From: Paenibacillus sp.
GTDB lineage: Bacteria > Bacillota > Bacilli > Paenibacillales > NBRC-103111
Assembly: GCA_031180825.1 (NCBI GenBank)
Contig: JAPSLM010000001.1
Location: forward strand, 124,001-188,000
DNA: 64,000 nt
Direction of reading: 5' to 3'
The translations under genes and the position numbers were made by a program. This document shows positions 20,036 to 28,491 of this stretch, piece by piece (the stretch's first letter is position 1; every line of letters starts with the position of its first letter). The notes beneath the pieces are model-generated. The model was not told where the DNA came from. It ran no database searches and saw only the letters and a list, made by a program, of their open reading frames with translations.

Positions 20036-20064
20036 TTGAAACGATGTCCAAGGTTTGCTATATT
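20036..20064 (+). promoter_or_regulatory. Promoter of the DMT exporter gene
   Basis: TTGAAA (20036-20041) and TATATT (20059-20064) with a 17-bp spacer, about 80 bp before the start codon. Confidence 0.6.
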
Positions 20065-20143
20065 GTTTGTTTGTGGGGCTTCCGGTGATAACGGCCGGAG
20101 CCGCCGCGGGTGGGTGAGGGTTAACTTGAACCGAGGATCGGTT

Positions 20144-21079
20144 ATGATATTTTCGCAGCGATTTAAAGCCAGCCTGCTGGTCTTGACCGGCGCCGCATCG
20201 TACGGGATACTGTCCACTTGCGTCAAGCTGGCGTATAAGGACGGTTTTTCGCCCGCTGAGGTCACGGGCAGCCAAGTGTTGTTCGGCTTTGCGGCTCTGT
20301 GGCTCTTGGGCATCCCTTGCTGGAGTTATATGAAGAAGATGCGGGGGATCGTTTTTCTGAAGCTGCTCGGCAGCGGAGTGTTTACGGGGCTGACCGGCGT
20401 GTTTTACTACTACGCGCTGCAAACGTTGAGCGCATCGTTCGCGGTGCTGCTGCTCTTCCAATTCACCTGGATGGGGCTGCTCGCGGATTGGCTGCTCCAA
20501 AGAAAAGCGCCGAACCGGTTTCAGCTCATCGGCGTCGTCATTGTACTGACCGGCACGCTGTTCGCCTCCGGTTTTCTCGAAGGCAGCATGCCCCGGCTCA
20601 GCTTGACCGGCGTCGGGCTCGGGCTGCTCGCGGCCGCAAGCTATACGCTGACCGTTTATTTCAGCGGTAAAGTGGCGACCGAGGTGCCGGCGATTTTGCG
20701 CAGCTCGTGGATGCTGACGGGAGCGGCTGTCGTCGTGTCGCTTATTTATCCGCCGACGTTTCTGTGGAGCGGCGCGCTGACCAGCGGCCTGTGGGGCTGG
20801 GCGGTCATTCTCAGCCTGTTCGGCATGATCCTTCCGCCGTACTTTTACACCAAGGGTGCGCCGCACCTCAGTACCGGCGTAGCCTCCATCATCGGAGCGA
20901 TCGAGCTGCCTGTCGTCATTGTGTGCTCCAGTCTGCTGCTTCACGAGCAGACCGGCCTGCTCCAGTGGCTCGGCATCGGCCTTATTTTTGCCGGCATCGT
21001 CGTATCCGAATGGAAAAGCAAGCGCGCCGTCCAAAGCGAACGGAGCCTTGCGGAGCCGCAAACGGACATGCCGCGATAA
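20144..21079 (+). CDS. DMT superfamily (EamA) transporter
   Basis: A 311-residue protein with about ten membrane segments in two EamA repeats. The first begins ASYGILSTCVKLAYKDGF and the second is around LGLLAAASYTLTVYFSG. This family exports metabolites or drugs. ATG 20144 has an AGGA site 6 nt upstream. The frame stays open further upstream to 19979, but that stretch is not membrane-like and crosses the promoter. It is divergent from tetR-MATE and may share its control. Confidence 0.88.
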   Translation: MIFSQRFKASLLVLTGAASYGILSTCVKLAYKDGFSPAEVTGSQVLFGFAALWLLGIPCWSYMKKMRGIVFLKLLGSGVFTGLTGVFYYYALQTLSASFAVLLLFQFTWMGLLADWLLQRKAPNRFQLIGVVIVLTGTLFASGFLEGSMPRLSLTGVGLGLLAAASYTLTVYFSGKVATEVPAILRSSWMLTGAAVVVSLIYPPTFLWSGALTSGLWGWAVILSLFGMILPPYFYTKGAPHLSTGVASIIGAIELPVVIVCSSLLLHEQTGLLQWLGIGLIFAGIVVSEWKSKRAVQSERSLAEPQTDMPR

Positions 21080-21107
21080 GCGACCGGCAGCAACGGCTTG
21101 ATTAATC

Positions 21108-21163
21108 AAAAAGAGGCTTTCTTTCAAGCAGATGAAAATCTGCTCGAAAGAAGCCTCTTTTTT
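21108..21163 (+). terminator. Bidirectional terminator
   Basis: A long stem, AAAAAGAGGCTTTCTTTC against GAAAGAAGCCTCTTTTT, topped by AGCAGAT/ATCTGCT. A-run on one side and T-run on the other, so it can end both the exporter gene (+) and the nitronate monooxygenase gene (-). Confidence 0.9.
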
Positions 21164-21179
21164 GTATACCGGCAAGTCG

Positions 21180-22259
21180 TCATCCCCGGTATGGAATTAA
21201 CCGCTGCAGCGTATCGGCCGCTTCGCTCATCAGCCTGCCGATCAGCTCGCCTGCGGATTGCGTCCTGCTCAATCGCAGTCCTTGCCCGGCCCAGAGCGAC
21301 ATATACTGCGGGTTGTTTTCGCCCGCCGCGGCTTTGCGGATGTCTTGCGTTAATTTATTTTGGATAGGGTATTCTGGAATGATCCCCGGGTATTGCTTCA
21401 TATCCGCAATAAACTCGTTTTTGATCCCCCGGGCGGCTTTTCCCGAAAAAGCGGCGGTCACCGTCGTATCCTCTTCGCTGCTTTGCAGGATGGCGCGCTT
21501 GTGCTGCTCGTGGGCTCCGCTTTCGTCGCAGGTCAGAAAGGCGGTGCCCATCTGCACGCCGGAAGCGCCCAGCGCCAGGCTGGCTACGATGCCGCGGCCA
21601 TCCATAATGCCTCCCGAGGCGATGACGGGAGTGCGGACCCGGGCGACGATTTGCGGAACCAGCGCCATCGTTCCGACCAGTCCGTCCTCATAACGGCCCA
21701 GGAACGTACCGCGGTGTCCGCCGGCTTCGCTGCCCTGGGCGACGATAAGGTCGATCCCCGCGGCCTCAAGCGCCAGCGCTTCGCGAACGGTGGTTGCGGT
21801 TCCGATGTTCTTAATGCCCCGGCTTTTCAGTCTGCCGATCAGCTCCGGCGACGGTAGGCCGAAGGTAAAGCTGAACACGGGCACGCGTTCGTCCAAAACG
21901 ACTTGAAGCTGCTCTTCAAACGCTTCCTGAAACTTGGCGGGCATCGCTCCCGGCGCAAGCTTCAGCCGTTCCCGATAGCGGTTTAACCATTCGTTCATGC
22001 GCGCTGCCGTCTCATCGGGCGGACCGGACGATTCGGGGATAAATAAATTGACGGCAAAAGGGCGGTCCGTCAGACGGCGGACGTCCTCGATGGCGCGTTT
22101 GATTTGCCCGGGCGGAAGATACCCGGCGCCGATCGTCCCCAGACCGCCCGCTTCCGATACGGCGGCTGCAAGCTCCGGAGTCGTCGGCCCTCCGGCCATG
22201 CCGGCTTGTATGATGGGGTAGGAACATCCGACGATGTCTGTCATCGGGGTGGAAAACAT
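21180..22259 (-). CDS. Nitronate monooxygenase family flavoprotein
   Basis: A 359-residue FMN enzyme of the 2-nitropropane dioxygenase/FabK-like family. It shows IIQAGMAGGPTTPELAAAVS at the start, the QGSEAGGHRG loop (His expected near the active site) and IASGGIMDGRG for phosphate binding. Nitronate monooxygenases detoxify propionate 3-nitronate. FabK-like enoyl-ACP reductase activity is an alternative but less likely without fatty acid neighbours. ATG 22259 follows GGAAGGAG. A decayed LysR-type gene lies 112 bp upstream on the same strand, so its former regulator may be lost. Confidence 0.88.
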   Translation of the reverse strand: MFSTPMTDIVGCSYPIIQAGMAGGPTTPELAAAVSEAGGLGTIGAGYLPPGQIKRAIEDVRRLTDRPFAVNLFIPESSGPPDETAARMNEWLNRYRERLKLAPGAMPAKFQEAFEEQLQVVLDERVPVFSFTFGLPSPELIGRLKSRGIKNIGTATTVREALALEAAGIDLIVAQGSEAGGHRGTFLGRYEDGLVGTMALVPQIVARVRTPVIASGGIMDGRGIVASLALGASGVQMGTAFLTCDESGAHEQHKRAILQSSEEDTTVTAAFSGKAARGIKNEFIADMKQYPGIIPEYPIQNKLTQDIRKAAAGENNPQYMSLWAGQGLRLSRTQSAGELIGRLMSEAADTLQRLIPYRG

Positions 22260-22371
22260 GGTACAGCACTCCTTCCGAAACTATGACGCGTCTCCAAACC
22301 TGCTATGTTCCCATGATAAGCAATTCGCTTCGTCATGTAAAATCGCAATAGCAGATACCCCCCATCGCATT

Positions 22372-23051
22372 TTAAGATGGCTGGCCGGGGCCGTTCGGCA
22401 GGAGGAAGCGGTGCTTGATCTCCCGGAGAAACAGCTTGTAGGCTTGCGTCAAATAAGCGTCTTTCCGGCGGATAAACACCGTTTGAACCCGTCCGTGCCG
22501 TTCCGGGATCGGATAGTACCATGGCGCGGGCGCAGTGTGTCCGTGACCAGGACAAGCTCCTCCTCGAAGACGGAATCCTGCAGCAGCTCCGGATGCTCCA
22601 CGGGTCCCATGACAAAGGCTCCGTCCAAACGGTAATCGAGCACCTCCTGAATCAACTGCTGCGACGGTCCCGTCACGAAAGACAAATCGACCTCGGGGCA
22701 CATCCGGTGATAGTCTGCCAGAAGACGGGGCAGCCGGACGGCGGCGGTCGTTTCCATGGCCCCGATCGACAACGGTCCGGTCGGCGTCGCCGCATCTTGA
22801 ACCGCTTTGCGCGCCTCTTCCAATAAACGCAGCGCTTTGTCGGCGTACTCCAGCAGCGTTTTGCCGGCAGGAGTCAGCGTAATGCCCCGGTTATGCCGGT
22901 AAAAGAGCGGGGCGCCCAGTTCTTTTTCAAGCTGCTTGATTTTCGTCGTGACGTTGGATTGCGCGTAATTGAGCAGCTGGGCGGCCTTGGAGACGCTGCC
23001 GCTCCGCGCGGCGGCCTGAAAGACTTGAAGAGCTGCGGTATCCAGCGGCAT
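22372..23051 (-). pseudogene. LysR-type regulator, broken by an internal deletion
   Basis: The first 170 or so residues are a good LysR protein. The helix-turn-helix is around GSVSKAAQLLNYAQSNVTTK, followed by the start of the effector domain up to VLVTD (about 22538). From there the frame changes. A different frame continues with WYYPIPERHGRVQTVFIRRK and ends at 22372, which looks like a LysR carboxy-terminus. The two parts add up to about 225 residues where the family has about 290-300. About 70 codons are therefore missing as well as the frame being lost. The DNA-binding part may still be made as a truncated protein of 200 residues. Confidence 0.75.
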
Positions 23052-23151
23052 GGACGGAGCCTCCTTTGATATATAAAATAATGATACTTTTTATCAAAAT
23101 CATTTGATTTTCATGATAGCAGGTAACGTCTGCGATAGACAAGATTGCGGC

Positions 23152-23176
23152 GAAACAAAAAAGTCCGGTTCACGTA
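23152..23176 (+). promoter_or_regulatory. SigW-type autoregulatory promoter
   Basis: GAAAC (23152-23156) and CGTA (23173-23176) with exactly 16 bp between, matching the B. subtilis SigW pattern TGAAAC-N16-CGTA. It lies about 150 bp before the ECF sigma gene. Confidence 0.65.
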
Positions 23177-23324
23177 TAATTGATCGATATGACTCGGCCG
23201 CTCAAGACGGAGAACTTCTATATACCTCGAAGTCAAAATTTGATATGCTGATAGAGTTGTGTTCCAGGGTGCAACATTTTGCCCGACGCACTCGTTTATA
23301 AGGTTGCAAGAGAGGGGGATCCCA

Positions 23325-23882
23325 GTGGTAGCGCCTGAAGTTATCAAGGCTGCCCAGTCGGGCGATCGCGACGCTCTAATTACCCTATTGCGCGAAATTG
23401 AAAACCACGTCTACCGCACCGCTTATTACATTTTGAACAATGAGCAGGATGCGATGGACGCCGCACAGGAAGCGTTAATCCGAATTTATACGAAGATCAA
23501 CTCCTACGAAGAAAAGGCTCAGTTTAAAACGTGGGTGCAGCGCATCGTAACCAACTTGTGCATCGACAAATTCCGCCGGGCCAAGCCTACGGTTTCGATC
23601 GAGCAGCACGATTTGAGCTTTACCGACCATAAAACGGTAGAAGACGAAGTGATGTCTACGTATATCGCTCAAGACATCCGGGATGCAATCGACAAGCTCC
23701 CTGAACACCATCGGTCCGTCGTGGTGCTTCGATACTTGCAGGATTTTTCCTATAATGAAATAGCGGAATCGCTCGACTTGCCGATCAATACGGTAAAATC
23801 TTATTTATTCCGGGCGAGGCAGCAGCTTCAAAACATCCTGAGGGAGTACAAAAAGCCAAGCGGCGACGCGGTTCGAGGGTAA
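23325..23882 (+). CDS. sigW: ECF RNA polymerase sigma factor, SigW-like
   Basis: A 185-residue sigma-70 family protein. Region 2 has the DAAQEALIRIYTKINSYEEK and FKTWVQRIVTNLCIDKFRR stretches. Region 4 has LPEHHRSVVVLRYLQDFSY followed by NEIAESLDLPINTVKSYLFR. The GTG at 23325 is chosen because AGAGGGGGAT (23311-23320) lies just upstream. A longer frame to 23259 has no site. An anti-sigma gene follows after 54 bp. SigW-type factors answer cell-envelope stress, and the upstream GAAAC-N16-CGTA suggests self-activation. The assignment to SigW itself is by similarity only. Confidence 0.87.
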   Translation: MVAPEVIKAAQSGDRDALITLLREIENHVYRTAYYILNNEQDAMDAAQEALIRIYTKINSYEEKAQFKTWVQRIVTNLCIDKFRRAKPTVSIEQHDLSFTDHKTVEDEVMSTYIAQDIRDAIDKLPEHHRSVVVLRYLQDFSYNEIAESLDLPINTVKSYLFRARQQLQNILREYKKPSGDAVRG

Positions 23883-23936
23883 GCTGCGCAGCGTGAAGAG
23901 GATATACGAATCGTTACGGAAAGGTAGTGTACGGGG

Positions 23937-25331
23937 ATGATGTGTCAAGAGGTGATCGAACTGATGCAGAGATACCTGGACCGGGATCTCGATGAAACGG
24001 AGTACGGCCGGATGCTTCAGCATCTGCAGCAGTGTCCGGATTGCACGGAATTGTTCGAACGTCTTGTGAATTTATCGAACGAGCTGGAGAGCTTGCCCAA
24101 GGTAACGCCGCCATTCAGCTTGGTCGATGCCATATTGCCGAAGCTGGAGCAGCTTGAGGCGGCAGGAGCCGTACAGGATACAGCTTACGCCGCTTCCGAC
24201 AAAATACAGCGCGAGACGGAAGCGCTGCGGGCAAGAGCCGCCGCCGAACCGGCGATCGACCGTCCGACTTGGGGAAGCTGGCGCAAAAATGTGCGGGAAT
24301 GGATTTCGTTTCCCGTATTCGGCGGTGTCGTAGCGGCCGGGCTCGTGGTCGGATTTTTCATATTCCATAACCAGCAGTCCAATCCCGGGGCCGATGCAGG
24401 AAGATTGCTGCTTTCGATGACGGATAAGAAACCGGAAAACACCAGCAGCGCGGGGCAGCCTACGGCCGGCCAAGCGGCCGATACGGGAAGAAGCAAGCCG
24501 ATGGAGCAGACGGCCGACAAAGCGGAGAAGTCTGTTCCCGCGGGCGGTCCCGACACCAAAGCGGCGTCCAGGGAGCAGCACAAGCTCCAAGATTCGTCCG
24601 CAGGAAGGGGCGACGCCAACCAAGAAGCTTCTCCCCGATCGGGAAGCTCCGAGGCAGCGGATGGGGGCCGGAGCGCGGGTCAAACGGCGGCGCCCCGGCA
24701 GCAGACGCCGGAAAGCGGGAACAAGACGGCGGAACCGGGGCGGCCGGTTCAGGAAATGCAGCCAAGCGCTCCGACCGGGAAACGCGATATTGCAGCGGTG
24801 CCTTCTCAGCAGCCGGTTTCCTATCCGGAGCAGGAAACAAGATCCGGCGATCAAGGCGACCAACAGACGGCAGCGCCGAAGAATGGCAGTGAAGAGCAAG
24901 CCAAGGGATTCATCGCCTCGGAGCCGTCCAGGCCGTCGGAGGAAGCGGTCCAACCCGGGACGGCCGATCCGGGCAGTGCCGATATGAGGGGCGATCAATC
25001 GCCGCAGGAAGACGCCGTTCAGAACAAGGGCGGCCCGCAGATGGGCATTGCCGGGAAGCTGGACTCGAAACCCGCGGCGCACGAGCTTGCTTCTCCGGAC
25101 GAGAAGTACAAGGCCGCGCTCCGGGAAGAGAAAATCGTTATTTTTGACAAAGATGGCAAAGAATTGTACGCCTCCAACTACAATTGGAAGGGCGCAGATC
25201 GAATCGAGCTTGTGGAATGGTCGGGCAATGGGAAATTGACTTACAGGGTCAAGATGGCCGAACAGTCCAAGACTTTTGTGATCGACCTGAAAGCCAAGAC
25301 CGAGACGGAAGTCAAGGAAAGCAAGCCGTAA
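23937..25331 (+). CDS. Zinc-finger anti-sigma factor with long extracytoplasmic linker
   Basis: A 464-residue protein, much longer than the roughly 200-residue RsiW. The amino-terminal zf-HC2 (ZAS) motif has Cys3 and HLQQCPDC and would hold the sigma factor. One membrane span lies near 122-142 (VFGGVVAAGLVVGFFIF). About 230 residues of Gln/Ser/Gly/Ala/Pro-rich, probably disordered sequence follow, and then a compact carboxy-terminal domain of about 80 residues (EKIVIFDKDGKELYASNYNW). That domain resembles a beta-rich sensor, but I do not recognise it. The place after the sigma gene supports the role. Release is probably by regulated proteolysis. Confidence 0.85.
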   Translation: MMCQEVIELMQRYLDRDLDETEYGRMLQHLQQCPDCTELFERLVNLSNELESLPKVTPPFSLVDAILPKLEQLEAAGAVQDTAYAASDKIQRETEALRARAAAEPAIDRPTWGSWRKNVREWISFPVFGGVVAAGLVVGFFIFHNQQSNPGADAGRLLLSMTDKKPENTSSAGQPTAGQAADTGRSKPMEQTADKAEKSVPAGGPDTKAASREQHKLQDSSAGRGDANQEASPRSGSSEAADGGRSAGQTAAPRQQTPESGNKTAEPGRPVQEMQPSAPTGKRDIAAVPSQQPVSYPEQETRSGDQGDQQTAAPKNGSEEQAKGFIASEPSRPSEEAVQPGTADPGSADMRGDQSPQEDAVQNKGGPQMGIAGKLDSKPAAHELASPDEKYKAALREEKIVIFDKDGKELYASNYNWKGADRIELVEWSGNGKLTYRVKMAEQSKTFVIDLKAKTETEVKESKP

Positions 25332-25519
25332 CCGTAAGCAGGTTTCGTCAAGTTCATGAAAGTTTAACATATTGGTAAAGAGAACGATGGCACCCTGCAG
25401 CGTACAGTTACGTAGTATATACAATAGATGAAGACGGAAGACGATTCACGTCGTATGACCATCTGCGGGCCGGTTTCTAGAGCCTGCCCGGCGGGTGTTT
25501 ATATAGATGGGTTTCGGGC

Positions 25520-25561
25520 AAAGGGATTAGGTCAGGCCTTGAGCTTTGACGTAATCCCTTT
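25520..25561 (+). terminator. Hairpin after the anti-sigma gene
   Basis: AAAGGGATTA (25520-25529) pairs perfectly with TAATCCCTTT (25552-25561). An inner GTCA/TGAC pair extends it. The following bases are only moderately T-rich (TGTTGTTGG). Confidence 0.55.
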
Positions 25562-25617
25562 GTTGTTGGTATCATGAAGGGCGTAAAGCAGAGCGGGAAG
25601 GATCGGTGGGCGGCACG

Positions 25618-26637
25618 ATGGATTACAAAACGGCAATGAAGCACATCAGCAAGGGGCAGTTCAAGCGCGTTTACATCGCCTACGGGGCGGAAAGCTATCT
25701 GATTCAGGAGCTGATTGCCCGCTTGACGGACAAACTGGTCGAGCCGGAGCATAAGGCGTTTGCCGTATCGCGGTACGATTTGACGGAAACGCCGGTCGAC
25801 GCCGTCATCGAGGAGGCGGAGACGCTGCCTTTTATGGTGCCGAGCAAGCTGGTCGTCGCGACCAACGCGCTTTTTTTGACGGGCGCCAAGGAAAGCGGCA
25901 AGGTGGAGCATTCGCTCGAACGCCTTGCGGATTATTTGAAAGCTCCGGCGGATTTCTCCATCATCGTCTTCACGGTTGAGGCGGACAAGCTGGACGAACG
26001 CAAAAAGATCGTCAAGGCGCTGAAGGAAGCCGACGCGCTGGTCCCGTGCGCCATGCTGTCTGCGGACGAGCTGACGGGATGGGTCCATCAGGAAGCGGAA
26101 AAGGCCGGGTTTTCGTTCGGTCCCGGAGTGGCCGAGCAGCTCATTTTGTATACGGGCACCAGTCTTCAGGCGCTCGTCAAGGAAGTGGAGAAATGCGCCC
26201 TCTACGTCGGTCAGGGCGGAACGCTTCAAGCCGAAGATCTGGAGCAGCTCGTCACGAGAAGCATTGAGCAGAACATCTTCCTGCTGATCGAGCATATCGT
26301 TCAGGTCAAGCTGGATCAAGCGTTTACGATGCTCAATGAGCTGATCCGCCGCAAGGAGGAGCCGATCAAAATCGTGATGCTGATCGCCCGGCAGTTCCGC
26401 ATTATGTTCCAGGTGAAGGATCTGATGCAGCAGGGCTATTCGCAGCAGCAAATCGCCGGCCAGCTCGGGCTTCATCCGTACGGCGTCAAGGTCGCGGCCG
26501 GTCAGGCGAACAAGTTCGACTTGAAGCGGCTCGCGGACATTTTGCAGCAGCTGGCGGATCTGGACTACCGGATGAAGAGCGGGAAAATCGACAAGGTACT
26601 GGGCTTGGAAATGTTTCTGCTGCGGCTGGCATCCTGA
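25618..26637 (+). CDS. holA: DNA polymerase III subunit delta
   Basis: A clamp-loader subunit of 339 residues. It has an amino-terminal AAA+-like domain starting YIAYGAESYLIQELIARL, the segment LVVATNALFL, and the carboxy-terminal collar region (DLDYRMKSGKIDKVLGLEMFLL) typical of HolA. ATG 25618 gives the usual MDxKTAxKxIxKGQF-like start. The in-frame GTG at 25606 is 3 nt from the AAGGA site and is less likely. Gene order holA-rpsT(opposite)-gpr-spoIIP matches B. subtilis. A terminator follows. Confidence 0.94.
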   Translation: MDYKTAMKHISKGQFKRVYIAYGAESYLIQELIARLTDKLVEPEHKAFAVSRYDLTETPVDAVIEEAETLPFMVPSKLVVATNALFLTGAKESGKVEHSLERLADYLKAPADFSIIVFTVEADKLDERKKIVKALKEADALVPCAMLSADELTGWVHQEAEKAGFSFGPGVAEQLILYTGTSLQALVKEVEKCALYVGQGGTLQAEDLEQLVTRSIEQNIFLLIEHIVQVKLDQAFTMLNELIRRKEEPIKIVMLIARQFRIMFQVKDLMQQGYSQQQIAGQLGLHPYGVKVAAGQANKFDLKRLADILQQLADLDYRMKSGKIDKVLGLEMFLLRLAS

Positions 26638-26652
26638 AAGGATGCCTGGGAA

Positions 26653-26694
26653 GGGCATGATCGTTCCGCGAAAGGGCGGTCATGCTCTTTTTTT
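26653..26694 (+). terminator. Terminator of holA
   Basis: GGGCATGATCG pairs (two G-T pairs) with CGGTCATGCTC, followed by seven T. Confidence 0.8.
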
Positions 26695-26716
26695 CGATCG
26701 TCATAATCCCAAAAAT

Positions 26717-26754
26717 AAAAAAGACCGTCAGGACAAAAGCCTGAAGGTCTTTCT
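26717..26754 (-). terminator. Terminator of rpsT
   Basis: On the minus strand, AAAGACCTTCAGG pairs with CCTGACGGTCTTT (one mismatch) before a T-run, 63 bp beyond the rpsT stop. Confidence 0.8.
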
Positions 26755-26816
26755 TTATCGCATGTATGATGTTGACAACGGGTACGGAGACCAGTTGCAA
26801 CGCCGCTTAAAGTACC

Positions 26817-27089
26817 TTACGATTGAGCGGAAAGCGCGTTAAGTCTTTTCGCGAGACGGGACTTTTTGCGGGCAGCGGCATTTTTATGGATTAATCCTTT
26901 GGTCACTGCTTTGTCCAGCTTTTTGCTGGCAGCGATCAGAGCGGCTTTAGCCGTTTCCACGTTGGTGCCTGCGATTGCAGTTTCAGCTGTTTTTACAGCC
27001 GTGCGGAGCGCGGATTTGTGCGAAGCGTTGCGAAGACGGCGCTTCTCGCTTACTTTCACGCGTTTAATCGCGGATTTAATGTTTGGCAT
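26817..27089 (-). CDS. rpsT: Ribosomal protein S20
   Basis: A 90-residue small-subunit protein, very basic and mostly helical, with the typical [16 protein letters not shown] start and [20 protein letters not shown] end. ATG 27089 has an AGGAGGTGAA site. A GTG at 27098 is in frame inside that site and is rejected. It is transcribed opposite to holA and gpr, as in Bacillus, from its own promoter at 27154-27182. Confidence 0.98.
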   Translation of the reverse strand: MPNIKSAIKRVKVSEKRRLRNASHKSALRTAVKTAETAIAGTNVETAKAALIAASKKLDKAVTKGLIHKNAAARKKSRLAKRLNALSAQS

Positions 27090-27153
27090 GACGTTCACCT
27101 CCTACCACAACTTGCAAAAAAACATAGGTCATGTTTTGTTGACAACTCTAGAT

Positions 27154-27182
27154 ATTCTAACATGGGCGATATGAAAATGCAA
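27154..27182 (-). promoter_or_regulatory. Sigma-A promoter of rpsT
   Basis: On the minus strand, TTGCAT (27177-27182) and TAGAAT (27154-27159) with a 17-bp spacer. The short leader contains an AAACAT-N5-ATGTTT hairpin before the ribosome-binding site. Confidence 0.65.
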
Positions 27183-27213
27183 TAGAAACGCCGGACCGAG
27201 CCTGTAAAACTTT

Positions 27214-27244
27214 TGCATAACGGATTTGGCTTTTTCACACAATA
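27214..27244 (+). promoter_or_regulatory. Possible sigma-G promoter of gpr
   Basis: TGCATA (27214-27219) and CACAATA (27238-27244) with 18 bp between, close to the forespore consensus TGAATA / CATACTA. It lies 33 bp before the gpr start, as expected for a forespore gene. Confidence 0.4.
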
Positions 27245-27276
27245 ACTTGGCGAGCCAGAATGAAAGGAGACAGAGC

Positions 27277-28275
27277 ATGGGATTGGATTTGAGCGCTTAC
27301 TCCGTGCGGACGGATCTCGCCCTTGAGGCGCACGATTTGGCATCGGCCGGCGGCATGACGATACCGGGCATTGAGCGGACGCAGTACGAGCAGGAAGGCG
27401 TCCGGGTCAGCGTGATCGATATTACCTCCCAGGAAGGCTCCCAAGCGGTCGGGAAGCTTCCGGGACATTATATAACCTTGGACGTGCCGGCGCTGCGTCA
27501 AAAAGACAGCGATCTGCAGGACCGGGTAGCCACGATATTCGCACAGGAGTTCGAGAAATTTCTGCACAAGCTGAATATCGGGCCGAAGGCGAGCGTGCTG
27601 ATCGTCGGACTCGGCAACTGGAACGTGACGCCCGATGCGCTGGGACCGATGGTCGTGGAGAACGTCATGGTGACCCGCCATTATTTCGAGCTGATACCGG
27701 ATCAGGTCAACCCGGGCTACCGTCCGGTCAGCTCCGTGGCGCCTGGCGTGCTCGGGACGACCGGGATCGAAACGAGCCAGATCGTGCAGGGGATTGTGGA
27801 GCAGGCGAAGCCCGATCTGGTCATTGCGATCGACGCGCTGGCGTCCCGTTCGCTCGAACGCGTCAATACGACGATTCAGATCGCCGATACGGGCATTCAT
27901 CCCGGCTCGGGCATCGGCAACAAGCGCAGAGGCTTGACGCTGGATACGCTTGGGGTGCCCGTTATCGCCATCGGCGTCCCGACTGTCGTCTATGCGTCGA
28001 CGATCGTGAACAATGCGTTCGATATGATGCATAACCATTTCCGCAAGCAGACGACGAACACCGGGCATATTCTCGGTCTTCTCGACAACATGCAGGAGCA
28101 GGAGCGGCTGCAGCTTGTGAAGGAAGTGCTCAATCCGCTCGGCCACGATCTGCTGGTGACCCCGAAGGAAATCGACCAATTTATCGAAGACATCGCCAAT
28201 ATTATTGCCAGCGGGCTGAATGCCGCGCTGCACGAGGCGGTCGATACCAGCAACGTGTCTGCCTATACGCATTAA
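27277..28275 (+). CDS. gpr: GPR endopeptidase (germination protease)
   Basis: An A25-family protease of 332 residues that degrades small acid-soluble spore proteins at germination. The start MGLDLSAYSVRTDLALEAHD contains the short propeptide. LIVGLGNWNVTPDALGP, GYRPVSSVAPGVLGTTGIET and VIAIDALASRS are strongly conserved family blocks. The GAAAGGAGA site decides for ATG 27277. A longer in-frame start at 27226 has none. A sigma-G-like promoter lies just upstream and a terminator just downstream, so it is a single-gene unit. Confidence 0.96.
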   Translation: MGLDLSAYSVRTDLALEAHDLASAGGMTIPGIERTQYEQEGVRVSVIDITSQEGSQAVGKLPGHYITLDVPALRQKDSDLQDRVATIFAQEFEKFLHKLNIGPKASVLIVGLGNWNVTPDALGPMVVENVMVTRHYFELIPDQVNPGYRPVSSVAPGVLGTTGIETSQIVQGIVEQAKPDLVIAIDALASRSLERVNTTIQIADTGIHPGSGIGNKRRGLTLDTLGVPVIAIGVPTVVYASTIVNNAFDMMHNHFRKQTTNTGHILGLLDNMQEQERLQLVKEVLNPLGHDLLVTPKEIDQFIEDIANIIASGLNAALHEAVDTSNVSAYTH

Positions 28276-28280
28276 GCCGA

Positions 28281-28328
28281 ACGTCCGGGAACGGCAGGAT
28301 AGCGATCCTCCGTCCCGGGCGTTTTTTT
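28281..28328 (+). terminator. Terminator of gpr
   Basis: ACGTCCGGGAACGGCAGGAT pairs with ATCCTCCGTCCCGGGCGT around an AGCG loop, followed by seven T. Confidence 0.88.
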
Positions 28329-28491
28329 GGTGGGCCGGCGGATTTTCTCACGGTCTATGATTTTCAGGTTCTATCTTCTAGCGCGGCTTCATAGAGTTGG
28401 TAATAGAGAAGCGGACTTCCGGGGGAGGAAACAAAGGAGGGTGACCGCTCTGCCAAAAGATGCGCCAGAAGCCGAACAAGGAGGAATGATC

